A stretch of 16,623 bases of DNA from Alphaproteobacteria bacterium UBA3773 (GCA_002372275.1 DFFP01000022.1:1-16623), one strand, 5' to 3'; shown: positions 6,791 through 15,108, counted from the first letter of the stretch. Made by a program: numbers and translations. Notes: a model not told the origin generated them from the letters alone.

Positions 6791-9700
6791 TTAAAATTTA
6801 TATTTCATACCAAGCAACCCTGTGTGTGTTTGATATTTTTCTCTGAAGCTTCCCATATAAAGCACGTTCAATGATAATTGATCCGTAACCTCAGCTGTTA
6901 AATCGGTACCAACTTCAAATCCTAAACGATGTAAACGTTTACCATATACGGTATACTGAGAACCGTTTGAAAGAGCAACATTTGCTTTATCTTCATCGCT
7001 AACAATATCATATGTTATACCGGCATAAGCTTGCGGACGGATAATCCAGTTGTTTGAAGCTTTAAACTGAGTTGATGCTTTGACACCGGCAACCGAACGT
7101 AAAATACTCAAATCTGCACTTGCAACACGCTGATTTAATGTATCCTTATACCCATCACGTTCAATTCTGTAATATCTCAAACCGATTTGAGGCGAAATAA
7201 CAGATTTTTTATAATGCACATTATATCCCGTCAAAAGCTGAGTTGCATATGTATCGGCATCATAATGGGCCTGATGTTTTTGAGATAAAACATATTTATT
7301 TTCGTCATATTTTGCTCTGCTGTATGCAAACATGGAGTTTACATACCAATCAGACGGCTTGTATTCTGCATACACAAAACCTGTTGCCGTATCAACATCA
7401 ATACCACGTCTGTGAGCATGAATACTTGTCTCATCATATTGTCCACCGATACCGACTTTGAATGCAGGAAAAACTTCTTTTTCAATTGCAGCAACAACAC
7501 CATTACCTTTCATATCAAAACCTTGTACGCTGCCACTATTTTTCAAATCAGCGCCACCGGTATAAACTTTCATCCAAACATTGATACCTCTCAGTTCATC
7601 ACCAGAAGAAATACCTAATTTGTCATGATTAGAAAAACGTAAATGATTATCAAGCGCATCCATTAAAGTATCGTTTTGATGCGTTGAAACAATAGACACA
7701 ACAGGTGCTTCGTATGGCACAAGTGTTGATAAGGCTTTAACAAATCCTTTACCATCATTTTGTGCTAAATCAGCTAATGCATCAGCTGTCACTTTATCTT
7801 CCCCGGTAAATTCATCGCCATCAACCCATGCACTTGCGGCTTCGCGAGCTGTTCCGTTAGCGCCGTTTTGTGCTGCAACATCTTCTGCTGTTTCGACCAA
7901 AGACACTTTATACAAACCGTTTTTGCCTGATTTTTCAAAATGATACATGTTATTATCAAAACTGTCGGCAAAATTATTAAAATCGGTTGTTGTTGCACTT
8001 GTTAACAATTGATAGTCCTTTACTTCACCAATTTTAGCAAGTCCTTGTCCCAAGGTCGCACTCAAATTTGCCCCATTTTCAACAGTAATAGCATTGGCAT
8101 TTAAGGAACCATAATGATCAGCATCTGTTAATTTGACTTCATAAGTTGAACCACTCTTGAAAGTAACATCTTTTGCATTAACAGTATAATCCGTAATGTT
8201 AACAGTACTACCGCTTTCCGCAGTCAAATTAACCGTATTGTCAACATTTGAGCTTGAACCGAAAATCAAACTACCACCACTGAGATTGATGCTGTTCTGT
8301 GAAATTGAAGATGTCCCGAGATCTAAACCTGAAGCAAGGTTAATCACACCATTACCATCGCCTGAAATTGCGTTGACATTTGTTCCGCCGCCCAAATTCA
8401 AGGTACCTTTATTTGTTATACCGCTTGAAAGAGTCAAAGCATTTGACAAATCAGAAACTGCAGCACCGGAATCGATTAAAAGTGTGCTTTGAGCAACTGA
8501 CGAGTTCACAGTTGTGGCTCCGTCTAAAATTTCAATTGAACCGGAACCTGTGACATTTGCAATTGTGCTTGTACCTTTCAAATTAAGGGTCCCATTATTT
8601 TCAATACTTCCTGATGAACTTGTTAAAATACCTTCAATCGTTCCGGTATTTGTGATTGTCCCTTCATTTGTAACATTGGCTGTTAATGTTCCTGAATTGG
8701 TTGTTTGCCCGGCTGCTTCGTTTTTCAGGCCTTTATCAAAAGAATTTGTTCCGCTTAAGGTAAGTGTTCCTGCGTTAACAACATCATTAGTACCTTTACT
8801 CGAAAGTGTCACATTTTGGAGAGCAACACTTCCCCCATTGTTGGTGACAGCTGCTGTTTTGGCATTTTCAATTTTTGTATTGTTAACATTTAAGGTTGTT
8901 CCGTTTGAGATTGTGAACAATTCATGATTATCTGCATCAAGAACAGAAGTGTTTGTACCTTCCGTTTGACCGTTAATGGTCAAAGTGCCTGCTGATGTAG
9001 CAGTCAAATCTTCTTTCAATGTATATTCTTCAGTTGCACTTGTTGCATTGAATTGACGTTCATCTGTCGTATTCATCACATTTAACAGTGCTAATGTATC
9101 ATTATCTGTTGTGTACGTTTTTGTACCTTCCACAGTTGACTTTGTGAACAATAAACTGTCATTTGTTGTACCGTTTGTTGATTTTGTCAGCAATAAATCT
9201 ACCGACACTGTATCCGTTTTCGTCCATGCGCCAAATTCATCTGACCAGTTCACAGTTGAAGTGATTTCATCTGTTCCGCTGTCTTCGACAGTATCTTCAA
9301 ATTCTGTTTGTATACTATCACCGAGTTCTAATTGAATATTATCATTACCTGTTTTCAAAATCTGAACAGTTGTGTCACCATCTTCCAATTCAGTGATATC
9401 TGATGTATAATTGATATCAGATAAAACCATTTTTTGACCGGATGAAGCTCCTGTGACATTAAAGGAGTCCACACTTAAAGTTGCAGGATCAAAATCAATT
9501 GCCCAATTTGTAGAACTATCCGTTGCTAGTGTTTGACCTAAATTATATTCAGTATATGCCACGGTTGCTCCAGAATCATAAGCCGTTTCTTGCGTATTGA
9601 TTGTGATGTTTGATGTTGTAATTTTGGCATCATGGATATTGTTATACAAATAAAGTGTGTCTGTTGCTTTATCTGCACCATTTATATTAACCGTGTATCC

Positions 9701-10777
9701 TGCAACACCTTTGACATTATCCTTCAAAACGATTGAACCACCATTTGAAACATCAAATGTTAATTTATTACTGCTTGAATTAGAAGCCATATAAATAGCA
9801 TTATCATCAACTGTTCCGTTTGCCGAAGTATAGTTGCCTGCGATCAAACTTGTTGCACCATCGGCTTTGATTGTGAGCGCTTTATTTGTATAAATTGCGC
9901 CACCTAACGCTTTTGTTGAAGAAGATGCATTTGTTGTTGCATAGTTTCCTGTTAAAGAGGTGTTTGTTAAAGTCAACACGCCACCTGCAGAATATATCGC
10001 ACCGCCGAATGCCGAACCTGTGTTTGCAACAGCACCGTTATTTTCAAACGATGTACCTGATATCGTGACATTTTTTTTGGTATAAATTGCACCACCATCT
10101 ACCTCACTACTACCTGAAGATTGCGCAATATTGTTTTTAAATGTATCAGACGTAAACGATGCAGACCCGTTTTCAATATGTATAGCGCCACCATGAGCTT
10201 GATTGGTTGCAACAGCTTGGTTAGCCTCATACAGTGTATTTGAAGAATTAAGATTTCCTTTAATAAAAAAAGCACCACCAGCCGCCTCACTATACGAATG
10301 TGTGTTATTTTTAATTATGCTGTTATTTAAATTAAGAGTTCGACCTGTTCCTGAGATGTACACTGCGCTCGGATAGTCATTGCTTTGTGTTGAGTTCGCA
10401 TTTTGAAGGGTCAGATTATTGAGCCCAAGAACAGCTGACGATTGTTTTATAGAAAAACCTTCAAAAGAGCTCATATCAAGAACATGATTTTGACCGTCAA
10501 TATTAACAGTAGCATTTGAAATTAAAGAACTTCCACTGTGCGGCTTCGGAAAATTTTCTGTAGCCGTAATATCCGAGGTTAATGTTATTTCTTTTGTAGC
10601 GGACTGCAGAGTTGATGTCACTTCTGTTTCAAGTTCGCTATACGTTGAAACATCAACAGCCATCGCAGGCGCTGATAAGGCAAATACGCCAAGATTAATC
10701 AAAAAACATTTTTTTAAAACACTTTTATATTGTCTTGTTAATTCTTTAATCCCTGTTCTTGATAAACGTAACATCAT
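6791..10777 (-). CDS. Autotransporter with Pmp-like GGA(I/F) beta-helix passenger
   Basis: Type V secreted surface protein, 1328 residues from the ATG at 10777. An extended signal peptide (1-40; hydrophobic 25-38, cleavage after AMA) sends it through Sec. The passenger is Thr/Ser/Asn/Gly-rich, with five GGA(I/F) motifs at residues 167, 196, 228, 258 and 292, spaced 29-34 apart, plus FKNN and FENN tetrapeptides. This is the chlamydial polymorphic membrane protein repeat signature. A low-complexity stalk of NxGT-type repeats follows (about 650-850), then a helical linker and a 12-strand-type autotransporter barrel (about 1063-1328) ending in GMKYKF, with the terminal Phe read by the BAM machinery. 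The only cysteine I see is in the signal peptide, typical of exported passengers. AAGGAT lies 8 bases before this ATG; a GTG at 10780 and another ATG at 10774 are alternatives. No protease triad or ligand motif was recognised, so an adhesin-like role is only an inference. Confidence 0.92.
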   Translation of the reverse strand: MMLRLSRTGIKELTRQYKSVLKKCFLINLGVFALSAPAMAVDVSTYSELETEVTSTLQSATKEITLTSDITATENFPKPHSGSSLISNATVNIDGQNHVLDMSSFEGFSIKQSSAVLGLNNLTLQNANSTQSNDYPSAVYISGTGRTLNLNNSIIKNNTHSYSEAAGGAFFIKGNLNSSNTLYEANQAVATNQAHGGAIHIENGSASFTSDTFKNNIAQSSGSSEVDGGAIYTKKNVTISGTSFENNGAVANTGSAFGGAIYSAGGVLTLTNTSLTGNYATTNASSSTKALGGAIYTNKALTIKADGATSLIAGNYTSANGTVDDNAIYMASNSSSNKLTFDVSNGGSIVLKDNVKGVAGYTVNINGADKATDTLYLYNNIHDAKITTSNITINTQETAYDSGATVAYTEYNLGQTLATDSSTNWAIDFDPATLSVDSFNVTGASSGQKMVLSDINYTSDITELEDGDTTVQILKTGNDNIQLELGDSIQTEFEDTVEDSGTDEITSTVNWSDEFGAWTKTDTVSVDLLLTKSTNGTTNDSLLFTKSTVEGTKTYTTDNDTLALLNVMNTTDERQFNATSATEEYTLKEDLTATSAGTLTINGQTEGTNTSVLDADNHELFTISNGTTLNVNNTKIENAKTAAVTNNGGSVALQNVTLSSKGTNDVVNAGTLTLSGTNSFDKGLKNEAAGQTTNSGTLTANVTNEGTITNTGTIEGILTSSSGSIENNGTLNLKGTSTIANVTGSGSIEILDGATTVNSSVAQSTLLIDSGAAVSDLSNALTLSSGITNKGTLNLGGGTNVNAISGDGNGVINLASGLDLGTSSISQNSINLSGGSLIFGSSSNVDNTVNLTAESGSTVNITDYTVNAKDVTFKSGSTYEVKLTDADHYGSLNANAITVENGANLSATLGQGLAKIGEVKDYQLLTSATTTDFNNFADSFDNNMYHFEKSGKNGLYKVSLVETAEDVAAQNGANGTAREAASAWVDGDEFTGEDKVTADALADLAQNDGKGFVKALSTLVPYEAPVVSIVSTHQNDTLMDALDNHLRFSNHDKLGISSGDELRGINVWMKVYTGGADLKNSGSVQGFDMKGNGVVAAIEKEVFPAFKVGIGGQYDETSIHAHRRGIDVDTATGFVYAEYKPSDWYVNSMFAYSRAKYDENKYVLSQKHQAHYDADTYATQLLTGYNVHYKKSVISPQIGLRYYRIERDGYKDTLNQRVASADLSILRSVAGVKASTQFKASNNWIIRPQAYAGITYDIVSDEDKANVALSNGSQYTVYGKRLHRLGFEVGTDLTAEVTDQLSLNVLYMGSFREKYQTHTGLLGMKYKF

Positions 10778-10819
10778 CACTTTTTATCCTTACAAAGTTA
10801 AATACAAAATTCTGGGTCG

Positions 10820-10848
10820 ATTGTAGTCACATTTATCTTTAATGTCAA
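10820..10848 (-). promoter_or_regulatory. Strong promoter of the autotransporter gene
   Basis: On the minus strand: perfect TTGACA (10848-10843), exactly 17 bases, then TACAAT (10825-10820), five of six. It is the best promoter in the window. The start would be near 10813, giving a leader of about 36 bases with AAGGAT before the start codon. No operator-like repeat is apparent around it, which suggests high, possibly constitutive, expression. Confidence 0.78.
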
Positions 10849-10887
10849 GCATTGCCAAATATCTAAAATACTATATCTTTCGATATA

Positions 10888-10922
10888 TATAAAAAAATAA
10901 AATCCCCTCGAAAAAAGGGGAT
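10888..10922 (-). terminator. Intrinsic terminator of the aldolase gene
   Basis: Stem ATCCCCT/AGGGGAT (10902-10908 with 10916-10922) with a seven-base loop. On the minus strand it is followed by the T-rich run TTTTATTTTTTTATAT. It starts 27 bases past the aldolase stop and insulates the downstream autotransporter promoter. Confidence 0.85.
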
Positions 10923-10949
10923 GTTTGTTTTAATTTGAACAGACAAATT

Positions 10950-11984
10950 TTAGTATCTTTTAGCCATTTCAGAAAGCGGAACAACTTTGATTTTGTCTGC
11001 AAATCCGGCTGCACCGAAAGCAATATAGCGTGCTTCGCAAACTTTTTGCATTTCTTCAATTGCCGGTTTTAAGTATTTGCGCGGATCAAATTCTTTTGGG
11101 GCCTCGGTAAACAAGCGACGAATAGCTCCCGTAATTGCCATGCGGCAATCCGTATCCACATTGACTTTACGAACGCCTGACTTAATACCTCTGACAATTT
11201 CTTCAACCGGAACGCCGTATGTCTGCGGAATAGCTCCGCCATAGGCGTTAATTAAATCTTGCAATTCTTGCGGAACAGAAGATGAACCGTGCATTACCAT
11301 GTGTGTGTTCGGCAGTTTTTGATGGATTTTTTCAATCACATCAATGGCTAAAATTTCACCATCCGGTTTACGTGTAAATTTATAAGCCCCGTGAGATGTC
11401 CCGACAGCTACGGCCAACGCATCAACATTTGTATCTGCCACAAATCTCGCAGCTTCATCCGGATCTGTTACCAAACGTTTTTTATCAATTGTACCTTCAG
11501 CCCCATGTCCGTCTTCTTTGTCACCTTTTCCGGTTTCAAGCGAACCGATCACCCCGAGTTCACCTTCCACACTGGCACCCACGGCATGCGCACGAGCCAC
11601 AACTTCTTTTGTGACGCGAACATTGTATTCGTAAGAAGAAGGTGTTTTACCATCAGCTTCGAGTGAGCCGTCCATCATCACCGAAGAATAACCGTTCACA
11701 ATTGCGCTTTGGCAAATATCCACAGATGCCCCGTGGTCTTGGTGAATACAAATCGGAAGTTCGGGAAACATTTCAATACCGGCCTGAACCATATGTCTGA
11801 TCATCGGATCACCGGCAAATTTTCTGGCACCCGTTGATGTTTGTAAAATAACAGGTGCATTGACCTTTTTAGCTGCTTGCAAAACGGCAATAACCTGTTC
11901 CATATCGTTGATGTTAAAGGCCGGAACACCATATCCGTTCTCGGCTGCATGATCTAAAATTTGACGCATTGAAATAAGTGGCAT
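10950..11984 (-). CDS. fba: Fructose-bisphosphate aldolase, class II (CbbA type)
   Basis: Zinc-dependent cleavage of fructose-1,6-bisphosphate to glyceraldehyde-3-phosphate and dihydroxyacetone phosphate, or the reverse, in glycolysis and gluconeogenesis. The 344-residue length and the EGELGVIGSLETGKGD insert match the class IIB branch often labelled Calvin-cycle type, which also serves central metabolism in bacteria that do not fix CO2. Catalytic Asp83 and zinc ligand His84 lie in CIHQDHGAS; other ligands by analogy with E. coli are Glu142, His198 (GTSHGAYK) and His232 (VMHGSSSVP). The phosphate-binding segment is KVNVDTDCRMA (273-283). AGGAG at 11998-11994 lies 9 bases before the ATG. The gene stands alone with its own promoter and terminator, and no Calvin-cycle gene is nearby. 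Confidence 0.96.
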   Translation of the reverse strand: MPLISMRQILDHAAENGYGVPAFNINDMEQVIAVLQAAKKVNAPVILQTSTGARKFAGDPMIRHMVQAGIEMFPELPICIHQDHGASVDICQSAIVNGYSSVMMDGSLEADGKTPSSYEYNVRVTKEVVARAHAVGASVEGELGVIGSLETGKGDKEDGHGAEGTIDKKRLVTDPDEAARFVADTNVDALAVAVGTSHGAYKFTRKPDGEILAIDVIEKIHQKLPNTHMVMHGSSSVPQELQDLINAYGGAIPQTYGVPVEEIVRGIKSGVRKVNVDTDCRMAITGAIRRLFTEAPKEFDPRKYLKPAIEEMQKVCEARYIAFGAAGFADKIKVVPLSEMAKRY

Positions 11985-12032
11985 TTTTAAAATCTCCTAT
12001 AAATAAAAAAACTGACTTCATCATAGGTAAAC

Positions 12033-12061
12033 ATTATAAATTTTCAAGTTCAAATAATCAA
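12033..12061 (-). promoter_or_regulatory. Promoter of the aldolase gene
   Basis: On the minus strand: TTGATT (12061-12056), a 17-base spacer and a perfect TATAAT (12038-12033). The start would be near 12026, giving a leader of about 42 bases that includes the AGGAG site. Confidence 0.7.
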
Positions 12062-12070
12062 AAATGAACA

Positions 12071-12106
12071 AAAAAAACGCCTTACCATACAGTAAGACGC
12101 CTTTTT
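12071..12106. terminator. Terminator-like hairpin between divergent genes
   Basis: Stem CTTAC/GTAAG (12081-12085 with 12092-12096) that extends to nine pairs, two of them wobbles, when read on the minus strand, followed there by seven T's. The plus strand has one C-A mismatch and is followed by CTTTTTAT. It lies between the divergent aldolase and response-regulator genes, so neither known transcript needs it. It would block antisense read-through or end an unannotated short RNA. Confidence 0.65.
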
Positions 12107-12162
12107 ATGAACTATTTATAAAAGAAAAAATCAGGAGCTTTCAGTTATCCTAATGAGCTCAA

Positions 12163-12195
12163 TATAATACAGACATCTGAAAAACTTCTGAAAAA
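12163..12195 (+). promoter_or_regulatory. Direct repeats and -10 box upstream of the response regulator
   Basis: A TATAAT at 12163-12168 with only a poor -35 (TTCAGT, 12140-12145), followed by two copies of TCTGAAAAA at 12176-12184 and 12187-12195. The copies start 11 bases apart, one turn of the helix, which is how OmpR-family dimers bind. A weak -35 with an adjacent direct repeat suits a regulated, possibly autoregulated, promoter. Both the promoter and the operator are inferred. Confidence 0.4.
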
Positions 12196-12247
12196 AATCA
12201 ATTTTTAATGATTGTTTTTCAAAAAAATATGGAGTATTTTTAATTTC

Positions 12248-12940
12248 ATGAAAATTCTACTTGCAGAAGATGATCAGACACTCGGCTTTGGTTTGAAAAC
12301 GCTTTTAGAGCTTGAAAATTTTGAAGTCGATTTGGTTTCAAGCGGTCCGGAGGCTCTTGAAGCGTTTCGTTTTGCTGTTGTTCCTTATGATGTTATTTTG
12401 CTGGACTGGATGCTTCCTGAGCTTTCGGGTCTTGAGGTTTGCAAATACCTTCGAAATATCAAAAAAGGAAGATACAACGGCGGCATCATCTTTTTAACTG
12501 CTAAAACAGAGCTTGATGATTGTATCAAAGCTCTGGATGCCGGCGCCGATGACTATATCAAAAAACCTTTTGAAATCAAAGAGCTGACAGCACGTATTCA
12601 TGCCCTGCTCCGCCGAAAAGGCAAACCCTATGTGGATGAAGTTTTAGCCATTGGAGATTTTTCACTTGATTATGCTCAAAACACTTTAGTTTATCATGAA
12701 CAAAGCGTGAAATTTTCAAAAACAGAATTTCAAATTCTTCAAACGTTATTTGTCCATCACAACCAAATCATCAGGCGTGAAACACTGTTTGATGATGTAT
12801 GGGGAGATAACCCGACTGCCGGTCGCGCCGGTCTTGATTCATATATCTACAACATCAGAAAAAAACTGAAAGCTTTTTCAAATCTTGAATTAAAGCTTAT
12901 TTTTAACATCGGTTACGAATTGGATATTCATGATAAATAA
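12248..12940 (+). CDS. OmpR/PhoB-family response regulator
   Basis: Cytosolic DNA-binding output of a two-component system, 230 residues from the ATG at 12248. The receiver domain (1-120) has the acidic pocket E7-D8-D9, phospho-acceptor Asp53 (LLDWMLPELSG), Thr84 and Lys106 (DYIKKPF). A winged helix of the OmpR C-terminal type follows (about 128-225), with SKTEFQILQTLFVHHNQIIRRETL and the recognition region LDSYIYNIRKKL. A TTG 36 bases further upstream would add 12 residues but has no ribosome site and lies ahead of the conserved KILLAEDD start. GGAG at 12231-12234 is 13 bases from the chosen ATG, rather far. The kinase gene starts inside its last codons. Target genes cannot be read from this window beyond possible self-regulation. 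Confidence 0.92.
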   Translation: MKILLAEDDQTLGFGLKTLLELENFEVDLVSSGPEALEAFRFAVVPYDVILLDWMLPELSGLEVCKYLRNIKKGRYNGGIIFLTAKTELDDCIKALDAGADDYIKKPFEIKELTARIHALLRRKGKPYVDEVLAIGDFSLDYAQNTLVYHEQSVKFSKTEFQILQTLFVHHNQIIRRETLFDDVWGDNPTAGRAGLDSYIYNIRKKLKAFSNLELKLIFNIGYELDIHDK

Positions 12941-14201
12941 ACTTAAATATAAGCTCTTTTTCAGATATACACTCGTTTTATTTTGTGCCTCCTTGGTCAT
13001 TTTTTTAGGCGGTTATAAAACATATCGCTACATCGCGGGCGTTGTGATTGAAGGAAGCTTGCGCGACTACCTTCAAGAAGAAATTTTTGAGCTTAAAAAT
13101 GATATTTCCTCACATCAATCTACCCCGAAAAGAGTTGCTGTTTGGTCAAGCCGTAACTCGTTACACTATTTTTCATACTGGTTTCAAAATAAGGAACTGA
13201 TACATTTTGTTCAGCCCAGCGGCAATATCGGATCAGATTTAACTCAAAAAATATCACAGCAAGAAATTTCAGATGACGTTCCTTTCAAGATAAAAGTATG
13301 GGATAATGGTGAGATATGGCAATTTTTAGCTGTTTCCAAATCATGGAAAGATGAAAAAACAAACGATGATTTCAGAGTTCTTGTCTTGCAAAATATCTCT
13401 CCATATGTTGACAGTTCAAAACAATATAAAAGCTACGGATTTTTAGCTGTTGCCGTATTGTGCTTTATTTGTATGTTTGCAGCTTCTGCTTTAGCTTTGA
13501 ATGCCGTCAAACCGATGACAGAAGCCTTAAAGCGGCAAAAAACATTTATTTCAGACGCTTCACACGAAATGAAAACTCCTTTAAGTGTTCTCATGACCTA
13601 TGCCGAAATCATTGAAAAACAAAACGGAACGACACAAGCAACAAAAGTCATGAAAAATGAAATTAAAAATATGTCCGCACTGATTGAAAATTTACTCTCC
13701 CTTTCTAAAATGGAAAATGATAAACAAAAACTTTCCAGAGAAAAAATCAATCCTGATTTGATCATTAAAGAAGTAACTGATTTATTTTCTCAAACAGATC
13801 AACTCAAACACAATATAAACATTCAATTAGATGCAAATTGTTTTCTTTTGATGGACGCAACGGATTTTAGGCGCTTAGTCACGATTTTAACGGATAATGC
13901 CCTGAAATATACACCAAATGGAAAATCTGTTTTGATTAAAACCTACATGAAAAACGATAAATTTATTTTAAGCGTCAAAGATGAAGGAATCGGTATTTTA
14001 AATGAAGATTTACCGCATATTTTCGAACGCTTTTACAGAGCAGATAAAACAAGATCGCGCAAAGACGGCAGTTTTGGCTTAGGCCTTGCTTTAGCTAAAG
14101 AAATTGTTCAAAAGTATAAAGGTAATATCAGCGCACAAAGCGAGATTCAAAAAGGAAGCGAATTTATTGTTTGTTTGCCTTGTGTAACCTCATTATCATG
14201 A
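12930..14201 (+). CDS. Membrane sensor histidine kinase
   Basis: Partner kinase of the upstream regulator, 423 residues, overlapping it by 11 bases. Layout: membrane helix (about 10-30), a periplasmic sensor segment of roughly 135 residues with no fold I recognise (several Trp and aromatic residues, no Cys), a second helix (about 170-190), then the kinase core. There is little room for a HAMP domain between helix two and the H-box. The H-box is FISDASHEMKTPLSV with His212. N-box: TDNALKYTPNG with Asn323. G1: DEGIG (351-355). F-box: IFERFYRAD (364-372). G2: GLGLALAK (383-390). All catalytic elements are intact. The short linker and FISDASHE box resemble the CiaH-like subgroup, but the signal sensed is unknown. 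Confidence 0.93.
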   Translation: MINKLKYKLFFRYTLVLFCASLVIFLGGYKTYRYIAGVVIEGSLRDYLQEEIFELKNDISSHQSTPKRVAVWSSRNSLHYFSYWFQNKELIHFVQPSGNIGSDLTQKISQQEISDDVPFKIKVWDNGEIWQFLAVSKSWKDEKTNDDFRVLVLQNISPYVDSSKQYKSYGFLAVAVLCFICMFAASALALNAVKPMTEALKRQKTFISDASHEMKTPLSVLMTYAEIIEKQNGTTQATKVMKNEIKNMSALIENLLSLSKMENDKQKLSREKINPDLIIKEVTDLFSQTDQLKHNINIQLDANCFLLMDATDFRRLVTILTDNALKYTPNGKSVLIKTYMKNDKFILSVKDEGIGILNEDLPHIFERFYRADKTRSRKDGSFGLGLALAKEIVQKYKGNISAQSEIQKGSEFIVCLPCVTSLS

Positions 14202-14236
14202 AAAATCAACAAATTGATTTAAAAAACATCAAACAT

Positions 14237-14270
14237 ATCTTGACCTCAAGATTTTCTTGATATATTTTTT
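14237..14270 (+). promoter_or_regulatory. Overlapping inverted repeats between kinase and DEAD-box-like genes
   Basis: Three copies of a CTTGA/TCAAG half-site in alternating orientation: ATCTTGA-CC-TCAAGAT (14237-14252) overlaps TCAAGA-TTT-TCTTGA (14246-14260), followed by TATATTTTTT. The second hairpin plus T-run could be a weak terminator of the two-component operon. The first copy also contains TTGACC (14240-14245), which could be a -35 with TATTTT 17 bases on. The two hairpins exclude each other in RNA. Which role applies cannot be decided from sequence. Confidence 0.4.
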
Positions 14271-14306
14271 GTTCAAATTTAAATTGTATTTTTGTTAGAG
14301 GATACT

Positions 14307-15050
14307 ATGGAATTTAAAGATTTAGGTTTAAGTAAAGAGACCCTAAAAGCAATTGAAGAGCTTGGAATTCAAACACCGACAACCGTGCAAACAGATGTTA
14401 TCCCTTCAGTTTTGGAAGGTAAAGATATATTTACCATTGCACCGATCAGATCCGGCAAAACATATTCTTACGTTCTGCCGCTGACCGATATTTTAGCTTC
14501 AAAAAAAGGGCAAAATATTTTGATTTTGACGGCAGATTCTTATCAAGCTGCCAACGTGTCAGACAGTTTTGCACTTTTTAATAAATATCATCAGGTCAAT
14601 GATGAGGAAGATGATTCGAACGTGATTATTGCCACGCCTGATTTAGCTCTTGATTTGATGAAAGAAGAAAAAGCAGATTTATCAAACATCAATATCCTGG
14701 TTGTCGATGATATCAATTTGATTAAAAAGAAACATCAGCTCTCTAACCTTGAAAAAGTATTAAAAGAGTTGCCTGCCGAAAAGCAGAACATTGTCTTTAC
14801 AAATCGTCGCTCAAAAGACACGCAAGATTTACTCAATCAGATTTTGAAAGCACCGACCGAAATCAAGGTCGACAAAACAAAAGTGGATGAAGTGGAAACA
14901 TCTCCTGCACCAGAAAAAGAAAAACAAGTTTTCAAAATTCATAAAGAAAAGTTGGATGAAAAGGCAATCGAACTGGATAACCAATACCATACATTCGGTT
15001 CGAAAACACCTCATTTTATGCTGGTTCAGGGCGAATTAGCTCATCGTTAG
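14307..15050 (+). CDS. Degenerate single-lobe DEAD-box helicase-like protein
   Basis: Resembles only the first RecA domain of DEAD-box RNA helicases. From the ATG at 14307 it has 247 residues. The N-terminus is standard: FKDLGLS, then Q-motif PTTVQ (Gln28). Motif I reads APIRSGKT (45-52), with the first Walker A glycine replaced by Arg, though Lys51 and Thr52 remain. Motif Ia is lost (TADSYQA). Motif Ib is partly kept (ATPDLALDLM). Motif II is DDIN (134-137) instead of DEAD, losing the catalytic Glu and last Asp. Motif III is FTNRRS, not SAT. The helicase C domain is absent: a Lys/Glu-rich tail (about 183-225) replaces it, and only 58 bases separate the stop from yebC. AGAGGA lies just before the ATG; an upstream TTG at 14292 is less likely. 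The frame is open and clean, so it may be a retained pseudoenzyme and not a decaying gene. Its role is unknown. Confidence 0.82.
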   Translation: MEFKDLGLSKETLKAIEELGIQTPTTVQTDVIPSVLEGKDIFTIAPIRSGKTYSYVLPLTDILASKKGQNILILTADSYQAANVSDSFALFNKYHQVNDEEDDSNVIIATPDLALDLMKEEKADLSNINILVVDDINLIKKKHQLSNLEKVLKELPAEKQNIVFTNRRSKDTQDLLNQILKAPTEIKVDKTKVDEVETSPAPEKEKQVFKIHKEKLDEKAIELDNQYHTFGSKTPHFMLVQGELAHR

Positions 15051-15108
15051 TATAAATAACACTCATCTGGATGATAAAAAACAATAATTTATTTAGGAGA
15101 ATATAAAA

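Noticed and set aside
8196..8927. Two plus-strand open frames of 98 and 137 codons opposite the autotransporter
   Set aside because: They are antisense to the low-complexity Thr/Ser/Asn repeats, rich in Val/Pro/Leu by composition, and lack ribosome sites.
10872..10887. TATATC-TTTC-GATATA hairpin beyond the aldolase terminator
   Set aside because: Six A/T-dominated pairs in a TATA-rich tract, next to a far better terminator; not enough for a separate feature.
12212..12247. TTG start adding 12 residues to the response regulator
   Set aside because: No ribosome site, and receiver domains begin at the KILLAEDD strand.
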